Assembly: GCA_900549955.1 (NCBI GenBank)
Contig: URQH01000023.1
Location: 1 to 21,097, forward strand
Reading direction: 5' to 3'
DNA length: 21,097 nt
Origin: an uncultured Eubacteriales bacterium
Lineage (GTDB): Bacteria; Bacillota; Clostridia; Christensenellales; CAG-138
The notes below the pieces were generated by a model, which did not search any database, was not told the DNA's origin, and saw only the letters and a list, made by a program, of their open reading frames with translations. Every line of letters starts with the position of its first letter. Position 1 is the stretch's first letter. The translations under genes and the position numbers were made by a program. Shown here piece after piece: positions 1 to 8,718 of the stretch.

Positions 1-792
<792 letters not shown>

Positions 793-828
793 GCCACGGG
801 CGGCATTCCGCCTGAATTCCCAATGCGC

Positions 829-866
829 AAAACGGGCGCGGCCAAAAGGCCGCGCCCGTTTTCTGT
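829..866 (+). terminator. Rho-independent terminator of groEL
   Basis: A perfect 15-bp inverted repeat (arms 829-843 and 848-862, loop AAAA) has a GC-rich core and A/T ends, and its 3' arm ends in TTTT. It lies 36 nt after the groEL stop. The flanking A and T runs would let it act on either strand, but no minus-strand gene ends here. Confidence 0.93.
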
Positions 867-1040
867 GTGCGGTAGCGAGGCTGGAGCGAGGTTGCAGGCG
901 CGCGCGTGCCGTAACGCTTACCAGCTTGGCCGCGCCCACCCGTTGTCGCTTGCCGGCGCCGCCGTATTCCACTTTCTGTAAAAAAGTTGTAAATATCGAA
1001 TTTGCCGATAACAACGCGATGTGTTATTCCTTTTTCCCGT

Positions 1041-1069
1041 TTGTCAGGACGGCGCAAATTCGGTAGAAT
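1041..1069 (+). promoter_or_regulatory. Probable sigma-A promoter of hppA
   Basis: A -35 box TTGTCA (1041-1046) and a -10 box TAGAAT (1064-1069) are separated by 17 nt. Transcription would start near 1076, giving a leader of about 64 nt before the hppA ATG. Confidence 0.65.
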
Positions 1070-1139
1070 GATCGGGAAATGATGGGAGCAGGCGTGTGGA
1101 GCTTGCATGGAAGCGGATTGGAAGAAAGGGTGATTGGGT

Positions 1140-3311
1140 ATGTCTCTGTTGTTGATTCTGGGGTTGTTTGCGGCGGTGTTGGGCTTGGCCTATGCCGCAT
1201 TCAATTTCACACACGTCCGGCGTATGGAAGAGGGCACGGAGCGGATGCAGGAGATCGCGTCCGCCATCCGCGTGGGCGCCAATGCGTTTATCCGGTATGA
1301 ATATCGGGTGCTGGCCGTCGTGGTCGTGATCGTGGCGCTGCTGTTGACGGCGGTCGTGTCGTGGCAGACGGCGCTCTGCTTCCTGCTGGGCGCGCTGATG
1401 AGCGCCATGGCCGGCATGGTGGGCATGAAGATCGCCACCTATGCCAACGTGCGCGTGTCGAACATGGCTCGCCAGACCGGGCGTATCGAGGAGACGCTGC
1501 GCGTGGCGTTCCGCGGCGGCAGCGTCATGGGCCTTTGCGTCGGCTCGGGGGCGCTGCTGGGCCTGATGCTGGTGTATCTGATCTTTGGGCTCGGACTGAA
1601 CCTGCTGGCGCTGGAGAACATGGTGTCCACGCCGAACTGGCTGGGTGTCGAGATCGTGCCGTTCACGATGTGCCTGTCCGGCTATGCGCTGGGCTGCTCG
1701 GTCATCGCCATGTTCAACCGCGTGGGCGGCGGCATCTATACGAAGGCGGCCGACATGGGCGCGGACCTCGTGGGCAAGACGGAGGCGCACATCCCGGAGG
1801 ACGACCCGCGCAACCCCGCCACGATTGCCGACAACGTGGGCGACAACGTGGGCGACGTGGCCGGCCTGGGTTCCGACCTGCTGGAGAGCTTTGTGGGCGC
1901 GATCGCAGCCGCGGCCATCCTGGCGGTGCACCTGTATCTGACCGCGCAGGCGACCGGCGGCGGCATCAGCGGCACGCTGCTCAACCGGCTGCTGTTGTAT
2001 CCCGCCCTGGTGGCGGCGGCGGGGCTGCTGGCCTGCATGATCAGCATTGCCATGTTCCTCGGCAGAAAACTCAACAGCGACCCGCATCGGGAGTTGAACC
2101 GCGCCACCTATCTGGCGGCGGGCCTGACCACGGCGGCGACGCTGGTCATCACGCTGCTGCTGTTCCGGGGTCTGGATGTGTCGGCCGTCTCGTTCCAGGC
2201 TGGCGCCATCTCGCCGTGGATCGGCACGCTGATCGGCATTGTGGCGGGCGTGCTCGTCGGGGCGCTGGCCGAGTACTACACCAGCGCGGAGTTCCGGCCC
2301 ACCAGGTCGCTGGCGCACGTGTCTGTGGAAGGGACTGCGCTGACCATCACGCAGGGCCTGGCGCTGGGCATGAAGTCCTGCATGGCGCCATGTATGATCC
2401 TGGGCGTCGGCATCATCGGCGCGTATAGCGTGGCGGGCCTGTACGGCGTGGCCATGGCGGCGGTGGGCATGCTGTCGTTCGTCACGATGACCGTCTCGGT
2501 CGATACCTACGGCCCCATTTCCGACAATGCCGGCGGCATTGCGGAGATGAGCGGGCTGGGTGAAGAGGTGCGCAGCATTACGGATATGCTCGACTCCGTA
2601 GGCAACACGACTGCCGCCATCGGCAAGGGGTTTGCCATCGGCTCCGGCGGCCTGGCGGCGCTGTCGCTGATGGTCTCCTATCTCTATTCGTACAACGACC
2701 CGGCCACGCCGCTGCTGCTGAACCTCATCGACCCGGTCACGCTGGCCGGCGCGGTGATCGGCGGCGCGCTGCCGTTCCTGTTCTCCGGCATGCTGATCGA
2801 GTCCGTCACGAAGGCGGCGCGCAAGATGGTGGAGGAGGTGCGCCGGCAGTTCCGCGAGATCCCGGGCATCCTCGATGGGACGGAAAAGCCGGATTACCGC
2901 ACGTGTGTCGAGATTTCCTCGCGGGGGGCGCTGGGCGAGATGAAGGTGCCTGCGCTGCTGGCCATCCTCGTGCCGGTGATTGCCGGGTTCCTGCTGGGGC
3001 CGGAGTTCGTGGGCGGCATCCTGATCGGCTCGACCATCTGCTCCATCATGCTCGCCATTTTGACCGGCAATGCGGGCGGCGCGTGGGACAACGGCAAGAA
3101 ATACATTGAGACCGGCGCAATCGAAGGGCACGGCAAGGGTTCCGAGGCGCATTCTTCCGCGGTAATCGGCGACACGGTGGGCGACCCGCTCAAGGATACG
3201 GTCGGCCCCTGCCTGGACATCTTCATCAAGATCATGTCTACGGTGGCGCTCATCGCCGTGGCGGTGTTCGACCGGTTCAACCTGCTCGAGTGGATCCGCT
3301 CCCTGTTTTGA
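1140..3311 (+). CDS. hppA: Membrane-bound ion-translocating pyrophosphatase (probably K+-dependent, Na+-pumping)
   Basis: Integral membrane pyrophosphatase (723 aa) that couples PPi hydrolysis to export of Na+ or H+ across the cytoplasmic membrane. About 16 hydrophobic segments are expected and the length is normal. PPi/Mg2+ site motifs are present: DMGADLVGKTE and DDPRNPATIADNVGDNVGD (about residues 204-243) and, near the C-terminus, GNAGGAWDNGKKYIE and GDTVGDPLKDT. GNTTAAIGKG (about 488-497) has Ala after GNTT, the signature of the K+-dependent subfamily (Lys in the K+-independent one). GLGSDLLESFVG carries Glu in the position seen in Na+-pumping Thermotoga-type enzymes, so Na+ transport is inferred. 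I chose ATG 1140, with AAAGGG 9 nt upstream; an in-frame TTG at 1134 is too close to that site. It is monocistronic, with its own promoter and terminator. Confidence 0.96.
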   Translation: MSLLLILGLFAAVLGLAYAAFNFTHVRRMEEGTERMQEIASAIRVGANAFIRYEYRVLAVVVVIVALLLTAVVSWQTALCFLLGALMSAMAGMVGMKIATYANVRVSNMARQTGRIEETLRVAFRGGSVMGLCVGSGALLGLMLVYLIFGLGLNLLALENMVSTPNWLGVEIVPFTMCLSGYALGCSVIAMFNRVGGGIYTKAADMGADLVGKTEAHIPEDDPRNPATIADNVGDNVGDVAGLGSDLLESFVGAIAAAAILAVHLYLTAQATGGGISGTLLNRLLLYPALVAAAGLLACMISIAMFLGRKLNSDPHRELNRATYLAAGLTTAATLVITLLLFRGLDVSAVSFQAGAISPWIGTLIGIVAGVLVGALAEYYTSAEFRPTRSLAHVSVEGTALTITQGLALGMKSCMAPCMILGVGIIGAYSVAGLYGVAMAAVGMLSFVTMTVSVDTYGPISDNAGGIAEMSGLGEEVRSITDMLDSVGNTTAAIGKGFAIGSGGLAALSLMVSYLYSYNDPATPLLLNLIDPVTLAGAVIGGALPFLFSGMLIESVTKAARKMVEEVRRQFREIPGILDGTEKPDYRTCVEISSRGALGEMKVPALLAILVPVIAGFLLGPEFVGGILIGSTICSIMLAILTGNAGGAWDNGKKYIETGAIEGHGKGSEAHSSAVIGDTVGDPLKDTVGPCLDIFIKIMSTVALIAVAVFDRFNLLEWIRSLF

Positions 3312-3318
3312 CGCGCGA

Positions 3319-3353
3319 CCGGCCGCCGCTGTTTCAGCGGCGGCCGGATTTTC
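3319..3353 (+). terminator. Rho-independent terminator of hppA
   Basis: A perfect 12-bp GC-rich inverted repeat (arms 3319-3330 and 3336-3347, loop GTTTC) is followed by ATTTTCC. It begins 7 nt after the hppA stop codon. Confidence 0.88.
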
Positions 3354-3375
3354 CGGGAGAATTGGTCGGTTTGGG

Positions 3376-3405
3376 TTGTAAACAGGTTGTGTTGTGTGAT
3401 ATGCT
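3376..3405 (+). promoter_or_regulatory. Possible promoter of the LysR-type regulator gene
   Basis: TTGTAA (3376-3381) and TATGCT (3400-3405) are 18 nt apart, in a locally A/T- and T/G-rich stretch just upstream of the regulator. An overlapping TAAAAT (3405-3410) is an alternative -10 but has no well-spaced -35. Confidence 0.4.
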
Positions 3406-3444
3406 AAAATAGTGAGGAAATTGCAAAGATGGGATCGATCCGGC

Positions 3445-4365
3445 ATGATCAACTTTAGCATCCGACAGTTGGAGATATTCGTCACGGTCGTGGAGCGCAA
3501 CAGCTTTTCCAAGGCTGCCGACGCCCTGTCCCTGGCGCAATCCACGGTCAGCGGGCACATCAAGGGGCTCGAGGACGCGCTGTCCGTCGTGCTGTTCATG
3601 CGGGACGCCAAAAAGCAGATCCAGCTCACCGACCGGGGGCGCGAAATCTATGCGCTGGCCAAGCCCATTGTGGACCAGTGCCGCATCATGAGCGACGAAG
3701 CGGCGGGCAAGCTGTCCGAACAGGAGCTGTCCATCGCCGCCTCGACGGATTCCTTTGAATATCTGCTGCCGGGCCTGATGGCGGACTATATGAAGACGCA
3801 CGAGGCCTGCCACTATCTGCTGGTCAACGGGGACAGCGCGTTTGTGCACGAGCAGATCCGCAACAAGAATGCGCGGCTCGGCTTTGTGGGCACGGCGATG
3901 GACAAAAAGACGCTCAAGTACCGGCCCGTGTGCCGCGACAAACTCGTCATGATCACACCCAACAACGAGCGGTATCGGGCGTTTTTGCAGGCCGGGGCGT
4001 ATGGCCGGGACCTCATCACGGAGCCGATGATCGTGCGCGGCGAGACGTCCGGCACGAAGAAGGAGTTCGACAAGTACCTGCGCACGCTGGGCAAGGGCGA
4101 TCACGACCTGCACATCGTCGCCCGCATGAACCAGGCCGACGCGGTGAAGAGCTCCGTGGCGAGCGGGCTGGGGGTGGCGGTCATTTCGGAGATGGCCGCG
4201 CGCAAATACGCCAGCAACGGCGACCTGCTCGTGTTCGACCTCGATGCGGAGGGCGCCTACCGGCACATCTATCTGGTGCATCGCAAGGATCTCGTGTTCA
4301 GCAAGGGAGAGCGCGATTTTGTGAGTTTTGCCATCAACCACATCCGGCGTATCCGCATGGGATAG
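3445..4365 (+). CDS. LysR-family transcriptional regulator
   Basis: DNA-binding regulator of 306 aa, the usual LysR length. The N-terminal winged helix-turn-helix (about residues 1-60) reads IRQLEIFVTVVERNSFSKAA, then LSLAQSTVSGHIKGLEDAL, and ends in QLTDRG. A periplasmic-binding-protein-like effector domain follows (about 90-300), including VRGETSGTKKEFDKYL and a VKSSVASGLGVAVIS segment. These features resemble the CysL-like and selenium-metabolism LysR groups, but I cannot assign an effector. I prefer ATG 3445 because MINFSIRQLEIF fits the family N-terminus; GTG 3412 would add 11 residues. Neither start has a strong ribosome binding site (a weak GGGA precedes 3445). It stands alone between hppA and a convergent ABC operon, so its target is not obvious. 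Confidence 0.92.
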   Translation: MINFSIRQLEIFVTVVERNSFSKAADALSLAQSTVSGHIKGLEDALSVVLFMRDAKKQIQLTDRGREIYALAKPIVDQCRIMSDEAAGKLSEQELSIAASTDSFEYLLPGLMADYMKTHEACHYLLVNGDSAFVHEQIRNKNARLGFVGTAMDKKTLKYRPVCRDKLVMITPNNERYRAFLQAGAYGRDLITEPMIVRGETSGTKKEFDKYLRTLGKGDHDLHIVARMNQADAVKSSVASGLGVAVISEMAARKYASNGDLLVFDLDAEGAYRHIYLVHRKDLVFSKGERDFVSFAINHIRRIRMG

Positions 4366-4404
4366 CGGATACAGCGTTGTGGATAGGCTTTGGAGAATAA
4401 CAAA

Positions 4405-4441
4405 GGAGGGCCGCCCGTCGTCGGGCGCCCTCCTCTTTTTC
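4405..4441. terminator. Shared terminator between the LysR gene and the convergent ABC operon
   Basis: The stem has arms 4405-4417 and 4422-4434, with one unpaired C at the centre of the left arm, followed on the plus strand by TCTTTTTCCC. It serves the LysR gene well. Read on the minus strand the hairpin is followed by TTTGTTATT, a weaker U-tract, so it may also end the ABC operon, whose last gene stops at 4447. Confidence 0.85.
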
Positions 4442-4446
4442 CCGTT

Positions 4447-6333
4447 TCAGCTCAGCTCGAACATGCCCATATACAACTGGTAGTATTTTCCCTTCTGTTT
4501 CAGCAGGTCGTCGTGGTCGCCGCGCTCGATGATCTGCCCGTGCTCAAGCACCATGATCGCGTTTGAGTTGCGCACGGTGGAGAGGCGGTGGGCGATGACG
4601 AACACGGTGCGCCCCGCCATCAGCCGGTCCATGCCCTTTTCGATCAGCCGCTCGGTGCGGGTGTCGATCGAGCTCGTGGCCTCGTCCAGGATGAGCACCG
4701 GCGCGTTGGCCACGGCGGCGCGGGCGATGGCGAGCAGCTGCCGCTGGCCCTGGGAGAGGTTTGCGCCGTCGCCGGTCAGGACCGTGTCGTAGCCCTGCGG
4801 CAGGTGGGAGATAAAGAAGTGGGCGTTGGCCAGTTTGGCCGCGGCCTCGACTTCCTCGTCCGTGGCGAACAGGTTGCCGTAGCGGATGTTGTCGCGTACG
4901 GTGCCGGTGAACAGGTGCGTGTCCTGCAATACCATGGACAGCGAGCGACGCAGGTCGTCCTTCCTGATCTGCTTCACGTCGATGCCGTCATAGGTGATGC
5001 TGCCGTGCTGCACGTCGTAGAAGCGGTTGATGAGGTTGGTGATCGTCGTCTTACCTGCGCCGGTGCTGCCCACGAACGCGATCTTCTGGCCGGGCTTGGC
5101 ATAGAGCGAGACGTCGTGCAGCACGTCATGCCCCTCTTCATAGGCGAAGGTCACATGGTCAAAGCGCACGTCGCCGCGCAGCTCCACCAGGCGATAGCCG
5201 CTCTCCTGTGCCGCATCCGGCACTTTCCACGCCCAATGGCCGGTATAGTGGTCGGTTTCCGCCATGGTGCCGTCCTCGTTTTTTGTGGCGTATACCATGG
5301 TGACGTTGCCGTTGTCTACTTCCGGCGTGCTGTCGATCAGCTCAAAGATGCGCTCCGCGCCTGCCAGCGCGTTCAAAATGCTGTTGAACTGCTGGGAGAT
5401 CTGCGTCAAAGGGTTCGTAAACTGGCGCGTATACTGCAGGAATGCGGCGATGGTGCCGAGGTCCATCATTCCGGAGATGGCCAGCCCGGCGCCTACGGCG
5501 GCGGAAACGGCATAGAGCACGTAGCTCAGGTTGCCCATGATCGGCATGAGGATCATGGCGAACGTCATGGCGGAGGTGGAGTCGCGCCGCAGACCCTCGG
5601 CGAGCACGGCAAATTCGGCCTGCACTTTTTCCTCGTGGCAGAACACCTTTACCTCGCGCTGTCCCTCGATCATCTCTTCCGCATAGCCGTTGGCTGCGGC
5701 GAGCGCCGCCTGGCGGCGGGCAAAGAAGTGCGCGGACCGCTTGCCGATGAATTTGACGATCACGAGCATGAGCACGAACATGACCAGCACGATCAGCGTC
5801 AGCACCGGGGAGAGCACGAGCATCATCGTCATGACGCCGATGACGGAGATCGTGGAGACGATCAGCTGCGGCAGGCCCTGGCTCAGCATTTCGCGCATGG
5901 CGTCGGTATCGTTGGTGAACCGGCTCATGATTTCGCCGTGCGTGCGCGTGTCGAAGTATTTGAGGGGCAGCGTCTGCAACCGTTCAAACATCTCGCAGCG
6001 TACGGTTTCCAAAATGCCGGTGGACACGTTCAGCAACAGCCGGTTGCCCACAAAGGTGCCGAGCGCACCGAGCGCGTAGATGGCTGCGAGCAGCAGTACC
6101 GTGTCCAGAATGGGCAGCATCGAGTGTTCCCCGGCTTCAAAGAGCGCCGCCATCTGGTTGAACAGCGGTTTGAGCAGATAGGTGCCCAGCACGCTGGCGG
6201 CCGAGGAGACGACGAGGCTCGGGACGATGATGATGAGCAGCAGCTTGTACTTGCCCAGATACCGCATCAGACGCAGGAACGTATGCTTGGTGTTCTTTGG
6301 CTTTGCGAAGCCCCTCTTTTGCGGACCCGGCAT
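4447..6333 (-). CDS. ABC exporter subunit with canonical Walker B (heterodimer partner)
   Basis: Half-size ABC exporter (628 aa) with a six-helix membrane domain (about residues 20-330) and a C-terminal ATPase domain (about 390-625). Visible are Walker A GSTGAGKTT, Q-loop VLQDTHLF, signature LSQGQ (altered from LSGGQ), Walker B VLILDEATS with catalytic Glu551, and H-loop His582 (IAHRLST). Between the domains lies an extra ~50-residue linker with a WAWKVP segment, which I recall from similar clostridial exporters. The intact Walker B with a weak signature complements the preceding gene's protein, so the two should form one heterodimeric exporter (LmrCD/BmrCD/TM287-288 type). The start is ATG 6333, one base after the upstream stop, with AAAGGGGGTGG overlapping that gene's end; a longer frame from 6393 would overlap it by 59 nt. 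Substrate unknown; drugs or lipids are typical. Confidence 0.95.
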   Translation of the reverse strand: MPGPQKRGFAKPKNTKHTFLRLMRYLGKYKLLLIIIVPSLVVSSAASVLGTYLLKPLFNQMAALFEAGEHSMLPILDTVLLLAAIYALGALGTFVGNRLLLNVSTGILETVRCEMFERLQTLPLKYFDTRTHGEIMSRFTNDTDAMREMLSQGLPQLIVSTISVIGVMTMMLVLSPVLTLIVLVMFVLMLVIVKFIGKRSAHFFARRQAALAAANGYAEEMIEGQREVKVFCHEEKVQAEFAVLAEGLRRDSTSAMTFAMILMPIMGNLSYVLYAVSAAVGAGLAISGMMDLGTIAAFLQYTRQFTNPLTQISQQFNSILNALAGAERIFELIDSTPEVDNGNVTMVYATKNEDGTMAETDHYTGHWAWKVPDAAQESGYRLVELRGDVRFDHVTFAYEEGHDVLHDVSLYAKPGQKIAFVGSTGAGKTTITNLINRFYDVQHGSITYDGIDVKQIRKDDLRRSLSMVLQDTHLFTGTVRDNIRYGNLFATDEEVEAAAKLANAHFFISHLPQGYDTVLTGDGANLSQGQRQLLAIARAAVANAPVLILDEATSSIDTRTERLIEKGMDRLMAGRTVFVIAHRLSTVRNSNAIMVLEHGQIIERGDHDDLLKQKGKYYQLYMGMFELS

Positions 6334-6334
6334 G

Positions 6335-8062
6335 TCAAGCCACCCCCTTTTGTTGGGAAAGATAGATTTCCCGATAGATTTCGTTGGTGGCAAGCAGCTC
6401 GTCGTGCGTACCTACTGCGTTGATCTGGCCTTCGTCCAGCACAACGATGCGGTCGGCATCCATCACGGAGGTGATGCGCTGCGCGATGATGAGCTTTGTC
6501 GTGGCGGCCAGCTGCGTGCGGAAGGCGTGGCGGATGGCCGCGTCCGTCGCCGTATCGACGGCGGAGGTGGAGTCGTCCAGGATCAGGATCTTGGGCGATT
6601 TGAGCAGCGCGCGCGCGATGCACAGGCGCTGCTTCTGCCCGCCGGACACGTTGACGCCGCCCTGCCCGAGCACGGTGTCATATCCATCCGGGAAGCTGGT
6701 GATAAAGTCGTGCGCGGCTGCCGCGCGGCAGGCCGCCTCAATCTGTTCATCCGTCGCTTCCTGGTTGCCCCAGCGCAGGTTGTCGCGGATGGTGCCGGAG
6801 AACAGTACATTCTTTTGCAGCACCATGCCGATTTCGCCGCGCAGCGACTCGATGTTGTAGCCCCTTACGTCGTGCCCGCCGACGATGACCGCGCCGGACA
6901 GGACGTCGTACAGGCGCGGGATCAGTTGTACCAGCGTGGTTTTAGACGAGCCGGAACTGCCAATGATGCCGATCACTTCGCCAGAGCGAATAGACAAGTT
7001 GATGTGCGAGAGCACGAGGTTGTTCGGGTCGTCTGAATAGGAGAAGCATACGTCGCGGAATTCGATGCTGCCATCTGCCGGCGTCACGTCCGGCGCTTCC
7101 GGCCCATCCTGAATGGCCGGTTCTTCCGCGAGGACTTCGCACAGGCGTTTGGCGGAGGCGGAGGAAAGCACAAAGCTGACAAACGCCATCGTGATCATCA
7201 TGAGGGACATGAGGATCTGTGAAATATAGGTAATAAAGCTCATCAGGTCGCCGGCGGCCAGCTTGCCATCGATCACGTGTCCGCCGCCGAGCCAGATGAC
7301 GGCGATGATGCACGTGTACATGGTCAGCTGCATGAGCGGCGAGGTGATGATGAGCAGCTTTTCGGCCCGTTTTTGCGCTTCTTTGACGGCGGCGGCGCTG
7401 CTGTCGAACTTGTCAATTTCGTAGCGCTCGCGTACAAAGGCTTTGACCACGCGGATGGCGATCAGGTTCTCCTGCGCGTCCGCGTTCATGCGGTCGTATT
7501 TTTTCAGCATGGCGCTGAAGCGCGGGAAGGCCATTTTCGAGATGACGGCCATGGTAATGCCCAGAAACGGGATTGCAGCCAGCATGATGACGGACAGCTC
7601 CCCGCTGATGCGCACGGCCATCAACGTGGCGAGGACGAGCATCATCGGGGAGCGCGCCATGAGCCGGATCATCATCTGGAAGGACTGTTGGACGTTGGTG
7701 ATGTCGTTGGTCAGGCGCGTGACCAGGGAGGCGGTGGAAAATTTGTCGATATTTTTGGCCGAGAACGATTCCACCTGTTGAAATACGCCCAGACGCAGGT
7801 TTTTGGCCGCGCCGTTGCTCGCATAGACGGCACACCGCGCGCCCAGCGCGCCGCAGAGCAGCGCGCCCAGCGCCATGAGTACCATCAGCCCGCCGGTGCG
7901 CAGGATGTAGGGCAGATCCGCCGCAGGAATGCCAATGTTGATGATGTTGGCCATGAGCAGTGGAATAAAGACCTCGAGGACGACCTCGCCGATGACCATG
8001 ATGGGCGACAGGATCGTCGCCCACCAGTAGCCGCGCACATAGCTGAGCAGTTTTTTGATCAT
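6335..8062 (-). CDS. ABC exporter subunit with degenerate ATPase site (heterodimer partner)
   Basis: Half-size ABC exporter (575 aa): membrane domain of six helices (about residues 10-310), then the ATPase domain (about 335-570). Its nucleotide site is degenerate in three places: Walker A reads GSSGSSKTT (Ser for the usual third Gly), Walker B reads ILILDDSTS with Asp497 instead of catalytic Glu, and the H-loop has Gln528 (IAQRITS) instead of His. Its signature VSGGQ is intact. This is the pattern of the regulatory subunit in heterodimeric exporters, which pairs its good signature with the partner's good Walker motifs. The start is ATG 8062, one base after the marR stop, with AAGGAG inside the marR 3' end (WKEN codons). 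Translation of marR and both exporter genes is probably coupled. Confidence 0.95.
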   Translation of the reverse strand: MIKKLLSYVRGYWWATILSPIMVIGEVVLEVFIPLLMANIINIGIPAADLPYILRTGGLMVLMALGALLCGALGARCAVYASNGAAKNLRLGVFQQVESFSAKNIDKFSTASLVTRLTNDITNVQQSFQMMIRLMARSPMMLVLATLMAVRISGELSVIMLAAIPFLGITMAVISKMAFPRFSAMLKKYDRMNADAQENLIAIRVVKAFVRERYEIDKFDSSAAAVKEAQKRAEKLLIITSPLMQLTMYTCIIAVIWLGGGHVIDGKLAAGDLMSFITYISQILMSLMMITMAFVSFVLSSASAKRLCEVLAEEPAIQDGPEAPDVTPADGSIEFRDVCFSYSDDPNNLVLSHINLSIRSGEVIGIIGSSGSSKTTLVQLIPRLYDVLSGAVIVGGHDVRGYNIESLRGEIGMVLQKNVLFSGTIRDNLRWGNQEATDEQIEAACRAAAAHDFITSFPDGYDTVLGQGGVNVSGGQKQRLCIARALLKSPKILILDDSTSAVDTATDAAIRHAFRTQLAATTKLIIAQRITSVMDADRIVVLDEGQINAVGTHDELLATNEIYREIYLSQQKGVA

Positions 8063-8063
8063 A

Positions 8064-8519
8064 TCAGTTCTCCTTCCATGGGGCATCGAACGGCATGTGC
8101 TCCCGGTTGACGTTGGCGATCATCCGGTCCAGCAGGTCCACGGCAAGGCGCATGTCCTCTTCCGAAAAGCCGTGCAGCGTCTCGTCATCCAGCACGTCGA
8201 AGGTCCTGCGGTATTCCTGGGCGGTGGCAATGCCGCTCTCGGTGGCGTACAGCCGGTTGCAGCGCAGGTTGTCGGCATCTACGCGCTTTTCAATCAGCCC
8301 GGCCTTTTGCAGGCGTTTCGTCGATTGTGCGATGGAGGCCGGAGATACGCACAGCCAGTGCGCAATCTGGCACTGTGTGCATCCCGGCGAATGGATTAAA
8401 AATTCCAGAATGGGTAACTGCCCGTCATAGAGCCCGCCGCCGCTCGTGCGCTCCCGCAGGCGCTTGCCGCGCAGCAGATGGAGCAGCATCAGCCGGCCCG
8501 TCACTTCCCGGTTGTTCAA
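8064..8519 (-). CDS. MarR-family transcriptional regulator, likely repressor of the ABC exporter operon
   Basis: Small winged-helix regulator (151 aa), the normal MarR length. The core runs from LPILEFLIHSPGCTQCQIAHW through SPASIAQSTKRLQKAGLIEKR (recognition helix region, about residues 50-72) to the wing (VDADNLRCNRLYATESG), followed by C-terminal dimerisation helices. The start is inferred to be TTG 8519: it gives the family-typical N-terminus, and the run AGGAGGGGG (8528-8536) lies 8 nt upstream. No ATG sits near this site, and a longer frame back to 8741 would run through the promoter. It is first gene of the operon with the two ABC subunits, the classic layout for an autoregulated, ligand-relieved efflux system. 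The ligand is unknown. Confidence 0.92.
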   Translation of the reverse strand: MNNREVTGRLMLLHLLRGKRLRERTSGGGLYDGQLPILEFLIHSPGCTQCQIAHWLCVSPASIAQSTKRLQKAGLIEKRVDADNLRCNRLYATESGIATAQEYRRTFDVLDDETLHGFSEEDMRLAVDLLDRMIANVNREHMPFDAPWKEN

Positions 8520-8570
8520 GCTGTCGTCCCCCTCCTCAAATGATAACCACTTAACAATCAAACGTTTTTC

Positions 8571-8599
8571 ATGATAGCAGCCGGTTTTTAGACTGTCAA
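8571..8599 (-). promoter_or_regulatory. Strong promoter of the marR-ABC operon
   Basis: On the minus strand TTGACA (8599-8594) and TATCAT (8576-8571) are exactly 17 nt apart: a perfect -35 and a one-mismatch -10. Transcription would start near 8564, leaving a leader of about 45 nt before the TTG start. The next 20 nt (8541-8560) carry only a weak TGAT...ATCA symmetry that could be part of a repressor site. Confidence 0.82.
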
Positions 8600-8606
8600 G
8601 CAGCAA

Positions 8607-8635
8607 TTGTGAAAAGCTTGGAAACATGATAAAAT
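8607..8635 (+). promoter_or_regulatory. Promoter of hflX, divergent from marR
   Basis: TTGTGA (8607-8612) and TAAAAT (8630-8635) are 17 nt apart. The site is back to back with the marR promoter, the -35 boxes being only 7 nt apart, so a regulator bound here could affect both directions. Confidence 0.65.
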
Positions 8636-8689
8636 AATATGAGATCGTCTGGCGGCCTGCCGCACGGCGGGAACCGGGAAAGTGAGGGA

Positions 8690-8709
8690 GCGCCCCGCAG
8701 GAGGGGCGC
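8690..8709 (+). promoter_or_regulatory. Leader hairpin overlapping the hflX ribosome binding site
   Basis: A 7-bp all-GC stem (8690-8696 with 8703-8709) closes a six-base loop GCAGGA. The ribosome binding sequence AGGAGGGG (8699-8706) lies half in the loop and half in the 3' arm. Access of the ribosome to hflX may therefore depend on opening this stem. Function is inferred from position only. Confidence 0.5.
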
Positions 8710-8718
8710 CGCAACGGG

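Larger units (their letters stand above)
793..1139. other. Intergenic region between groEL and hppA
   Basis: This 347-nt gap holds the groEL terminator (829-866) and the hppA promoter (1041-1069). The stretch 870-1035 shows no coding potential I trust and no recognisable RNA. From about 970 it changes from GC-rich to A/T-rich (runs of A and T around 977-1000 and 1025-1037), as expected upstream of a promoter. Confidence 0.7.

Noticed and set aside
1044..3629. Long minus-strand open frame (861 codons) across hppA
   Set aside because: It is rich in His, Arg, Gln and Ala with no domain, and lies opposite the well-conserved hppA gene. High GC at third positions produces such antisense frames.
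4588..6423. Plus-strand open frame opposite the second ABC gene
   Set aside because: Antisense to an intact ABC subunit, no ribosome binding site and no recognisable motifs.
8541..8560. Candidate MarR operator just after the marR transcription start
   Set aside because: Only the outer TGAT/ATCA is symmetric; the inner 12 nt show no dyad, so I do not call it an operator although its position is right.
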